Source: Treponema sp. (lineage in GTDB: Bacteria > Spirochaetota > Spirochaetia > Treponematales > Treponemataceae). From it: a stretch of DNA of 5,083 nucleotides. The number at the start of each line of letters is the position of its first letter. Within the stretch, counting starts at the first letter, position 1. A program made the position numbers and the translations under genes. Shown here piece by piece: positions 1-4,962 of the stretch. Location of the stretch: positions 1 to 5,083 of the forward strand of contig JAFZWX010000132.1 of assembly GCA_017617145.1 (NCBI GenBank), given 5' to 3'. The notes beneath the pieces were generated by a model. The model did not search any database. It was not told the DNA's origin and saw only the letters and a list, made by a program, of their open reading frames with translations.

Positions 1-10
1 ATTCGCTCAT
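1..10 (-). CDS. Possible 5' end of a gene leaving the window on the left
   Basis: On the minus strand an ATG at bases 10-8 opens a frame (Met-Ser-Glu) that leaves the window at once, so nothing can be said about the product. It is the only reasonable start downstream of the leftward promoter motif at 149-156: the ATGs at 87-85 and 97-95 meet a stop within a few codons. The leader would be about 130 bases, A/T-rich and without a Shine-Dalgarno sequence, as is usual in Bacteroidota. This is inference from start position and promoter only. Confidence 0.25.
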
Positions 11-148
11 TATTTTTTTTGTAAAAATTGTACCCGACGGCTCTTCCGAATTAGGCAATCGAGGATTGTTAAACTTTATTTTTCCATTTCAAGTCATTGA
101 TTTTCAATTACAAAAACCAATTTCGGAATAAGGCTCGAAAAGGGACTG

Positions 149-156
149 CAAAGATA
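149..156 (-). promoter_or_regulatory. Leftward Bacteroidota -7 promoter motif
   Basis: The minus strand reads TATCTTTG, an exact match to the Bacteroidota sigma-70 -7 consensus TAnnTTTG. A TTTG lies upstream (172-175), but the spacing of 15 bases is shorter than the usual 19-20, so the -33 part is weak. It would drive a gene to the left of the window. Confidence 0.45.
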
Positions 157-205
157 CAAAAAGTTTTAATACAAACGATTTATAATTAAAAATAATTTTA
201 AAAAA

Positions 206-886
206 TCAAATTCCAAAAACATCATGTAGAATTTCTTTTTTCTGTTTTGGATTTGAATTCAATAAATTGATATTATGTTCAGCTATAAATTGTATTAATT
301 CCCATTCATCTTCACGAAGCGGATGGTATGTTTCGCTTGGGAAATGCATCAGGTCTTCAAACTCATCAATTCGGGAAAGAATATAATCAGTTTCCTCTGT
401 AATAGTTTTAAGCATATTCATTAGTTGAGCGACTGTTTTTTCCGATGCGTAATGCGCAAAAAGCAAGAAAGATGCTGTTTTCTTTTTTACACTCCAAACT
501 TTCGAAATATAATCATGAAAAATTCTGTCAAATGAGGGCTTACCGATGACGGTCAATAGTTTCTCGGTTTCTTTTTTACAAAGAATTGCTGCGGCATATA
601 GAACATGCGTTTTGTAGCCAAGTTCATATTCCAAATCGTCTTTCCTCTCTTTTGCTTCTTGGGGATTAAAAGTTTCTATGTAATCAAGGTATTTTCGATA
701 CATAGCTTCACCATTACCAGTAATGCCGAGCATTGAATCCATTAACCTGTCGGCGACTTGATCCAATTTGTTAATATCCTGGACACCTTTATTTATCATA
801 TCTTGAAGCAATTCGGAATTTAATTCAACGTTTTTATGCTCCAATTCTGTAAGATGTGCAATTAGTTGAAATAATTCATCGTCCAT
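206..886 (-). CDS. Hypothetical helical protein in operon with dinD (226 aa)
   Basis: I do not recognise this family. The protein is 226 residues, charged and apparently almost all alpha-helical. It shows no signal peptide, no convincing membrane segment (the stretch around residues 95-103 is too short) and no cysteine-based metal site or nucleotide-binding motif. Residues 1-55 look like amphipathic helices rich in Leu, Glu and Asn. Residues 75-90 are a strongly charged linker, and residues 128-175 include a lysine cluster (VKKK at 133-136) followed by helices with regularly spaced hydrophobic residues. The start is the ATG 9 bases after the dinD stop, with no other promoter in between, so the two genes are very probably co-transcribed and this one would share any damage-inducible control. 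There is no clear terminator after the stop; the following 50 bases are plain A/T. A role in DNA-damage response or defence is a guess from the neighbour only. Confidence 0.85.
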   Translation of the reverse strand: MDDELFQLIAHLTELEHKNVELNSELLQDMINKGVQDINKLDQVADRLMDSMLGITGNGEAMYRKYLDYIETFNPQEAKERKDDLEYELGYKTHVLYAAAILCKKETEKLLTVIGKPSFDRIFHDYISKVWSVKKKTASFLLFAHYASEKTVAQLMNMLKTITEETDYILSRIDEFEDLMHFPSETYHPLREDEWELIQFIAEHNINLLNSNPKQKKEILHDVFGI

Positions 887-895
887 AATTATGTT

Positions 896-1714
896 TTATT
901 TAATAGCCTTTTTTTCTTGATTTTTCAATCTTCTCTCAACTTTTTTGACATCTTCCGCAGATGGCAGGTTTTCCGGAACTATACCTCGTTTTAACAAACC
1001 ATCGCGAACAGCAGAGTTGTTGTCGATATGCTCTTGCTCAATAGCTGACTGGCCGTGCAAATCTTTTGACTGTACATTTACGGATGTCATCTCGGCTGCT
1101 AAATCTTTAGCTTTAATGCTTAAAGTCGGCAGAAAGTCGGCAACTGGACGATTTTTAGGAACTCCCATTTTCTTTTTCAATAGGGGTGTGCTCAAATTGA
1201 AAAGAGCTTTGTCGCCTTTCGAGCGAATCATTGCGAACCCCATGTCATCGACACCTCTTTCGTATAAGATTCCAGATAGAATCTTTTCGGTTTCCTGCAG
1301 TTTCGCTCTTGCCTGAACGCGTTCAACTTCAAGCAGTCGCTGCTCGATAATTTCGGCCTTTCGTGTTTGAACTGCAAAATAAGTCTGTGCGAATGCAATT
1401 TGTGGTTTCCGAGGGTCCCCGTTTTGTGCAATTAAGTAACAAGCGTAGCGTGTCAAAAGCACGTCTTCTACAGTTTTTTCAGCACCTGAGCCAAGTTGAA
1501 CCATTTTGCTGACGTCAGCAAAATGGTATTGTACATTTTGATTGACATTTTGGCATGATTCTTTGGCTTTCCCTATGGCATTCAAGAAGTTACGCCATTG
1601 GGTGTAGCCTAAAATAGGGTAGAGGTCTCTTGCGCTCCAACATACGACGCCATCAAATGTCGTTGCCGCTTTTTCGAATTGGTTGAACAATTCTTTGATT
1701 TCGGTTGCTTTCAT
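896..1714 (-). CDS. dinD: DNA-damage-inducible protein D (DinD)
   Basis: This is a 272-residue homologue of Escherichia coli DinD, which is about 274 residues, so it looks full length. The BRO-N-like N-terminal part spans about residues 20-125. Recognisable stretches are [18 protein letters not shown] (26-43), [15 protein letters not shown] (64-78) and the family signature [20 protein letters not shown] (87-106), followed by [11 protein letters not shown]. The C-terminal half (about 120-272) is charged and helical and ends in a lysine/arginine-rich tail. In E. coli, dinD is SOS-induced and its product inhibits RecA-driven strand exchange; the same role here is inferred from homology. It is the first gene of a two-gene operon with the 226-residue protein 9 bases downstream. 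The ATG start follows an A/T-rich leader of about 75 nt from the promoter at 1796-1826. Codons 63-72 coincide with a 28-bp perfect palindrome related to the intergenic repeats at 1908 and 1996. Confidence 0.9.
   Translation of the reverse strand: MKATEIKELFNQFEKAATTFDGVVCWSARDLYPILGYTQWRNFLNAIGKAKESCQNVNQNVQYHFADVSKMVQLGSGAEKTVEDVLLTRYACYLIAQNGDPRKPQIAFAQTYFAVQTRKAEIIEQRLLEVERVQARAKLQETEKILSGILYERGVDDMGFAMIRSKGDKALFNLSTPLLKKKMGVPKNRPVADFLPTLSIKAKDLAAEMTSVNVQSKDLHGQSAIEQEHIDNNSAVRDGLLKRGIVPENLPSAEDVKKVERRLKNQEKKAIK
1500..1527. repeat. 28-bp perfect palindrome inside dinD
   Basis: The two 14-base arms, ACCATTTTGCTGAC and GTCAGCAAAATGGT, are exact reverse complements with no loop. The core TTTTGCTGAC-G-CAGCAAAATG is shared with the intergenic repeats at 1908-1932 and 1996-2025, differing in one central base (GTC here, GCC there). 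On the minus strand it encodes DinD residues 63-72, including FADVSKM, and it aligns with E. coli DinD without an insertion. Confidence 0.85.
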
Positions 1715-1764
1715 AATACTAAAATTTTATAAGTTGTTAATAATCAATTAATTTTGGATTTTGT

Positions 1765-1782
1765 AGAGATGATATCATCTCT
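1765..1782. promoter_or_regulatory. 18-bp perfect palindrome in the dinD leader, candidate operator
   Basis: AGAGATGAT and ATCATCTCT are exact reverse complements with no spacer. The site starts about 14 bases downstream of the dinD -7 motif, so it overlaps the first transcribed bases. That is a typical place for a repressor operator, possibly for an SOS-type or autoregulatory factor. It could also act as a hairpin at the 5' end of the mRNA. The palindrome is seen directly; its function is inferred. Confidence 0.55.
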
Positions 1783-1795
1783 TAAATCTTTGCTA

Positions 1796-1826
1796 CAAAG
1801 ATACAAAAAATATAGTTTCTGAGCAA
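1796..1826 (-). promoter_or_regulatory. Promoter of the dinD operon
   Basis: On the minus strand TTG (1826-1824) is followed after 20 bases by TATCTTTG (1803-1796). This matches the Bacteroidota -33/-7 promoter (TTG, 19-20 bases, TAnnTTTG). Transcription would start near 1789 and run through the palindrome at 1765-1782 into dinD at 1714. Confidence 0.7.
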
Positions 1827-1907
1827 GAAAAAATAGAAAAGTTATCAACAATTATAAACAAAAAATCGGCTTGATAATTACCTTGATTTGTTAGTTGCAC
1901 CGCAACG

Positions 1908-1932
1908 TTTTGCTGACGCCAGCAAAATGATA
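1908..1932. repeat. Palindromic repeat, copy 1
   Basis: Arms TTTTGCTG (1908-1915) and CAGCAAAA (1920-1927) enclose ACGC. The 23 bases from 1910 to 1932 are identical to 2003-2025, starting TTGCTGACGCCAGCAAAATG. The core matches the palindrome in dinD except for one central base. It resembles a small dispersed palindromic (REP-like) unit. Confidence 0.75.
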
Positions 1933-1995
1933 TTTTTATCAAAAGATTTGATTTACAGCGTATTAGCTAATGTTATCATCTGTTTTTATTTTATG

Positions 1996-2025
1996 TATCA
2001 TCTTGCTGACGCCAGCAAAATGATA
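1996..2025. repeat. Palindromic repeat, copy 2
   Basis: The 13-base arms TATCATCTTGCTG (1996-2008) and CAGCAAAATGATA (2013-2025) pair with one mismatch (C2002) around ACGC. It lies exactly 93 bases after copy 1, so both copies fall in the same reading phase, where they would read ADASKMI. This copy has the longer outer arms and may be closer to the complete unit. Confidence 0.75.
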
Positions 2026-2053
2026 ATACTTTGTATTAATCCAGTCTTTTTCA

Positions 2054-2078
2054 CCGCGAAGCGACGCGGGGGCGAAGC
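2054..2078. repeat. GC-rich hairpin with left copy of an 11-bp inverted repeat
   Basis: CCGCG (2054-2058) and CGCGG (2065-2069) form a short stem around AAGCGA. The overlapping GGGGGCGAAGC (2068-2078) recurs in inverted orientation as GCTTCGCCCCC at 4769-4779, beyond the restriction-modification genes. The GC-rich patch stands out in an A/T-rich spacer. Confidence 0.55.
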
Positions 2079-2102
2079 GATGATGAAATTTTTCAAAAAG
2101 AT

Positions 2103-2133
2103 TTTGTTTTTATTAAAAAGAGTGTTATCTTTG
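2103..2133 (+). promoter_or_regulatory. Strong promoter for the RNA element upstream of the methyltransferase
   Basis: TTTG (2103-2106), a 19-base spacer and TATCTTTG (2126-2133) match the full Bacteroidota promoter consensus (TTTG, N19, TAnnTTTG). It is the best promoter in the window. Transcription should start around 2138-2140, so the first product is the structured RNA ending at the terminator at 2316-2348. Confidence 0.75.
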
Positions 2134-2138
2134 CAGGG

Positions 2139-2348
2139 TTTAAAAATATAAAAAATGTAGGAACAATAAAATATTAAAAAATATAGCGTTTGCTGCTATT
2201 CGGCACCGTCTTGGAACTTAGGAAATTTCGAAAGGTATAGTCGAGAATAGGATGCAAATGTCTGCGCTATGGCGTGGACGGCACTTATCTGACTGTACGG
2301 GCATCCTAAGGCCTCAAGACGTGGATTCGTGAAGTTCACGTCTTTTTT
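2139..2348 (+). ncRNA. Structured small RNA or attenuating leader (about 210 nt)
   Basis: The stretch lies between a consensus promoter and an intrinsic terminator and carries no credible reading frame. Visible helices are: TGCTG/CGGCA (2191-2205); an 8-bp hairpin GTCTGCGC-TATG-GCGTGGAC (2260-2279, two G-U pairs); TAGGATGC (2248-2255) with GCATCCTA (2301-2308); CTTAGG (2217-2222) with CCTAAG (2305-2310), which competes with the previous helix; and CGTCTTG (2207-2213) with CAAGACG (2315-2321). The last one uses the left arm of the terminator, so closing it would prevent the terminator from forming. The stretch does not show the signal recognition particle core motif, RNase P conserved regions or tmRNA ends. 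The closing-stem-plus-open-centre shape is loosely like 6S RNA, but I cannot identify it. Either a stand-alone RNA or a transcription-attenuation leader for the methyltransferase 55 bases downstream is possible. Confidence 0.55.
2316..2348 (+). terminator. Rho-independent terminator
   Basis: AAGACGTG (2316-2323) and CACGTCTT (2337-2344) form an 8-bp stem, and the stem's 3' end continues into a run of six T (2343-2348). The 13-base loop can fold further (CGTGAA/TTCACG at 2328-2340). It ends the RNA from the promoter at 2103. The methyltransferase gene lies downstream, so it needs read-through or its own promoter. Confidence 0.75.
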
Positions 2349-2349
2349 G

Positions 2350-2378
2350 TTGCCTAGTTGTCCGTATGCTGAATTTTG
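2350..2378 (+). promoter_or_regulatory. Weak candidate promoter for the restriction-modification operon
   Basis: TTG (2350-2352), 18 bases, then GAATTTTG (2371-2378). The latter matches TAnnTTTG except for its first base. If used, transcription would start about 15-20 bases before the methyltransferase ATG. The alternative is read-through of the terminator just upstream. Confidence 0.3.
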
Positions 2379-2402
2379 CAACCGCTCAAAAATAAAGCGC
2401 GG

Positions 2403-3803
2403 ATGTCAGAAAAATACAAAGAAGTATCTATTAGGCGAGAAGATGTTTTATTAGCCAAAGATAAAGGATATGAAACTTTTGCACAATTAATCAAATCAAC
2501 TAGCAATAGTGGTGATTTGGTGTTTATTTTAGAAAACACAGGAAGCATTCCTCCATCATTTGGGAGAGATTGTTTTGTGGAGTTATTAAAACATGACAAC
2601 AAAGATGTAAGATTATGGGCTGTTAAAAACCTTGGAAAGTTTAAATCAAAAGATTTAATAGATTTATTTAAGAATATTGTTGATAAAGACCCTAATACAA
2701 CTGTAAAAAGGGAGGCGGTGTCATCAATAGGTCGTTTGCGATCAGAGGATACAATACCCGTATTATTATCAATATTAATAAACAAAGACCCTAAAATTGT
2801 TTGCCAAGCTATTAGGGGATTGTTGGTTTTTAAAGGTAATCCGTTGGTTGATAAAAATCTAAAAAAGTTGATTAACCACGAGAATGAAATGGTTATCTCT
2901 GCAATCAAGAAGGAATACTATTTCGAAGATGAACAAAAAAAGACAATATTACAACACACTGATACTTATCCATTCATGATAAATACGGTGGTTAATGGTG
3001 ATGTTAGGGATGTTTTAAAATATGTCCCAGATGATAGCATTCATTTGACATTTACATCACCGCCATACTATAATGCAAGGGATTATTCTATATATCCAAG
3101 TTATGATGCCTATTTAAGATTTTTAGAGGAAGTATTTAAAGAAACATTCCGTATAACAAAAGAAGGAAGGTTTTTAGTGGTTAATACATCACCAGTTATT
3201 GTACCAAGAATAAGTAGGGCGCATTCAAGTAAACGATATCCAATTCCATTTGACCTTCATGATAAACTCATTAGGATAGGATGGGAATTCATTGATGATA
3301 TAATATGGATGAAACCAGAGTACAGCGTAAAAAATAGAATAGGCGGATTCCAACAACATAGAAAACCTTTGGCATATAAACCCAATTCAGTTACAGAATA
3401 TCTTATGGTTTATAGAAAGAAAACAAGCCGTTTGATAGATTGGAATATTCATCAATACAGCAATGCAGTAGTGGAAAAAAGCAAAGTTAAAGATGGTTTT
3501 GAAACCACTAATGTTTGGCAAATATGTCCTAAATCAGATAAAGTTCATTCGGCTGTATTTCCGATAGAACTTTGTAAAAGAGTAATAGAATACTATTCTT
3601 TCGTTGGTGATATCATCTTTGACCCATTTGGAGGCAGTGGAACTGTAGGAAGAACTGCAAAAAGTTTGGAAAGGAAGTTTTTCTTGACAGAATTAGATTC
3701 AACATATTTTGAATATATGAAGTCTTTCAAACAAAATGATATGTTTGAAAACAACCCGACTGTGTTTATGAATCTTGAACAATTTAAAAATATAGCAAAA
3801 TGA
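2403..3803 (+). CDS. HEAT-repeat-containing DNA methyltransferase, beta class (probable N4-cytosine)
   Basis: A 466-residue type II modification enzyme that transfers a methyl group from S-adenosylmethionine to a base in the recognition site, protecting host DNA from the endonuclease encoded next. Residues about 52-172 form HEAT-like helical repeats (LLKHDNKDVRLWAVKNLGKF, then VKREAVSSIGRL, then IVCQAIRGLLVF). The catalytic domain runs from about 195 to 440: motif IV TSPPYY (218-223), IIWMKPE (300-306), motif I FDPFGGSGT (406-414) and the following TELD (429-432). Catalytic motif before cofactor motif is the beta-class order, and TSPPY favours N4-cytosine over N6-adenine, though it is not proof. 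I chose the ATG at 2403; a TTG at 2376 would add nine residues of no visible character. The stop overlaps the endonuclease start (ATGA). The gene looks A/T-richer than the dinD operon, which fits acquisition by transfer. Confidence 0.9.
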   Translation: MSEKYKEVSIRREDVLLAKDKGYETFAQLIKSTSNSGDLVFILENTGSIPPSFGRDCFVELLKHDNKDVRLWAVKNLGKFKSKDLIDLFKNIVDKDPNTTVKREAVSSIGRLRSEDTIPVLLSILINKDPKIVCQAIRGLLVFKGNPLVDKNLKKLINHENEMVISAIKKEYYFEDEQKKTILQHTDTYPFMINTVVNGDVRDVLKYVPDDSIHLTFTSPPYYNARDYSIYPSYDAYLRFLEEVFKETFRITKEGRFLVVNTSPVIVPRISRAHSSKRYPIPFDLHDKLIRIGWEFIDDIIWMKPEYSVKNRIGGFQQHRKPLAYKPNSVTEYLMVYRKKTSRLIDWNIHQYSNAVVEKSKVKDGFETTNVWQICPKSDKVHSAVFPIELCKRVIEYYSFVGDIIFDPFGGSGTVGRTAKSLERKFFLTELDSTYFEYMKSFKQNDMFENNPTVFMNLEQFKNIAK

Positions 3804-4708
3804 CACTAAAAGAGCATGTTATTAAAGAAATAGTATTGAGAGTTATTAAATCGCAAGATTATAGAATAGAGATTGTGAATCTGATAAATGCTGAGTTTTT
3901 GCAATTTGCCATTGATTTTTTCAAAAGAATTGTAACAGCAAAACTTAACTCTGAAACTATAACTATTGATTGGTATAAAAATGCTTTTATGAATGAAGGA
4001 TTATCCTCTGATGAGATAGCTATAAATTCAGGATTGAATAAGAAAACCATAAGTAATATGTATCGTTCTGCGACTAAGCAGATTGTAATTGAAGCATCTA
4101 ACGAACATTTTGAATCATTGTATAATAGTATACAAACTTTGGTTGAGAACGAATCCGATGTTGATTTAATTTTAACTATTAAATTTCAAGGTGTGAGTGT
4201 TGATTTGAATGTGAGCGAAAGTCTTATCGTTATAAATACGTTGGCGGTTAAACGAGCGGCATTGAGAGGTGGTATGTGGAGTAGTGTGGGTAAACGGGCA
4301 GAAAAAGTAATTATGCTCGCTTTATGTAGATTATATCAAGTGAGTTCTAAATATTATAACGCTGAGCACTTTGTTAAAAACAAAATGCTTGATGTTGATA
4401 GAGAGATTGATTTTTATTTGATCAAAGGGGATAAGCAATATAGGTGTGAAGTTAAATTAATGGGGCAAGGGAATCCAGAAAGTGCTGATGCTATTATTGC
4501 ACGAAATAGCAGTTTGTTTGTGGCAGATACATTGTCTCAACAAAACAAAAACCAATGTGATCAACTTGGAATATGCTGGGTGGCATGTCGTGATAAAGAA
4601 GGTTTCAGACGGTTTAAACTTGCTTTAGAAAAATTCAATATTCCATATATTGATTATGTTGGCGACCTTAATAAAGATCTGCCGATTATATTAGATGAAT
4701 TAATATAA
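3800..4708 (+). CDS. Type II restriction endonuclease, CfrBI-like
   Basis: A 302-residue protein, probably the nuclease that cuts DNA not protected by the adjacent methyltransferase. The C-terminal half has a PD-(D/E)xK-type core: REIDFYL with Asp204, then YRCEVKLMGQGNP with Glu217 and Lys219, and an upstream conserved-looking SVGKRAEKVIMLALCRLY (162-179) with Glu168. The stretch from the core through ESADAIIAR (227-235) and VADTLSQQNKNQ (241-252) recalls the CfrBI restriction endonuclease family, whose founding member cuts CCWWGG and is paired with an N4-cytosine methylase. This assignment is from memory of the family and is moderate. Residues about 64-95 (LSSDEIAINSGLNKKTISNM) look like a helix-turn-helix. 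Its ATG overlaps the methyltransferase stop by four bases, so the two are translationally coupled, methylase first. No separate controller gene is present. Confidence 0.8.
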   Translation: MTLKEHVIKEIVLRVIKSQDYRIEIVNLINAEFLQFAIDFFKRIVTAKLNSETITIDWYKNAFMNEGLSSDEIAINSGLNKKTISNMYRSATKQIVIEASNEHFESLYNSIQTLVENESDVDLILTIKFQGVSVDLNVSESLIVINTLAVKRAALRGGMWSSVGKRAEKVIMLALCRLYQVSSKYYNAEHFVKNKMLDVDREIDFYLIKGDKQYRCEVKLMGQGNPESADAIIARNSSLFVADTLSQQNKNQCDQLGICWVACRDKEGFRRFKLALEKFNIPYIDYVGDLNKDLPIILDELI

Positions 4709-4938
4709 ACCATTCATTTATAGCAATAATCCGAAAAATTTTAGGCCTTAAGGTTATCGCTTATAAGGGCTTCGCCCCCACGTGGTTTACAGCACGGGCC
4801 CGCGCCAGACGGCGGTTAGAGCTTCGGCTGGCGCTTGATCTTTTGGTTACTTTTCCATCAAGGGAAAAGTGATAAAAAACCGCCCGTTAGGGCAAAACGA
4901 TAATTTTTCAAAAATCCTGATTTTTATAAACTTTTTTG
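4709..4938. repeat. Gene-free, hairpin-rich intergenic repeat region
   Basis: No gene is seen here. The region is locally GC-rich and packed with inverted repeats: GGGC-TTC-GCCC (4767-4777); GCGCCAG (4802-4808) with CTGGCGC (4828-4834); TTACTTTTCC (4847-4856) with GGAAAAGTGA (4863-4872), 10 bp with one G-U; and GCCC-GTTA-GGGC (4882-4893). On the minus strand the last hairpin is followed by GG and six T, so it could end leftward transcription. ACGGCGGTT (4809-4817) and AACCGCCCGT (4878-4887) are near reverse complements. The whole looks like a compound palindromic repeat of the kind scattered between genes. It may also end the restriction-modification transcript. Confidence 0.6.
4769..4779. 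repeat. Right copy of the 11-bp inverted repeat flanking the restriction-modification block
   Basis: GCTTCGCCCCC is the exact reverse complement of GGGGGCGAAGC at 2068-2078. The two copies enclose the RNA element and both restriction-modification genes. They may be ends of an inserted segment or simply two members of a dispersed GC-rich repeat. Confidence 0.5.
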
Positions 4939-4946
4939 TATCTTTG
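4939..4946 (+). promoter_or_regulatory. Promoter -7 motif for the YchF-family gene
   Basis: TATCTTTG matches the Bacteroidota -7 consensus exactly and lies 16 bases before the ATG. No good TTTG is seen 19-20 bases upstream; CCTGA (4916-4920) is the nearest thing. The leader would be only about 10-12 bases. Confidence 0.6.
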
Positions 4947-4962
4947 CCAAAAATTTATCTTT

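Larger units (their letters stand above)
1860..2102. other. Gene-free spacer between the divergent operons
   Basis: No credible gene is seen between the dinD promoter and the promoter at 2103. An 87-codon plus-strand frame at 1888-2151 runs through two palindromic repeats and the downstream promoter, and has no upstream promoter, so it is not called. The spacer holds the two palindromes and a small GC-rich hairpin (CCGCG 2054-2058, CGCGG 2065-2069) joined to GGGGGCGAAGC (2068-2078). TATCATCT occurs at 1974-1981 and 1996-2003 and also within the dinD leader palindrome at 1773-1780. Confidence 0.6.

Noticed and set aside
44..129. Inverted similarity TTCCGAATTAGG (44-55) and CCAATTTCGGAA (118-129)
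   Set aside because: Imperfect pairing over a long loop; could be chance in A/T-rich DNA.
945..1316. 123-codon plus-strand frame opposite dinD
   Set aside because: It is the antisense shadow of dinD, whose family match on the minus strand is clear.
1908..2025. Two repeats 93 bases apart as a mini CRISPR array
   Set aside because: Only two copies, a spacer of about 70 bases, no cas genes, and the same sequence lies within dinD.
1888..2151. 87-codon plus-strand open frame
   Set aside because: It spans two palindromic repeats and a consensus promoter, has no promoter of its own, and its composition is mostly hydrophobic or low-complexity. The two ADASKMI matches come from the repeats.
2234..2242. 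GGTATAGTC resembling the conserved S/P7' element of group I introns
   Set aside because: It lies near the 5' side of the RNA with no preceding P, Q or R elements and no room for the P3-P8 core.
2366..2395. Nine-codon frame (MLNFATAQK) between terminator and methyltransferase, as a leader peptide
   Set aside because: It has no regulatory codon run and no ribosome binding site. It is too short to support on its own.
2376..2402. TTG start nine codons before the methyltransferase ATG
   Set aside because: The extension has no visible character, TTG starts are uncommon, and the ATG at 2403 gives a sensible N-terminus.
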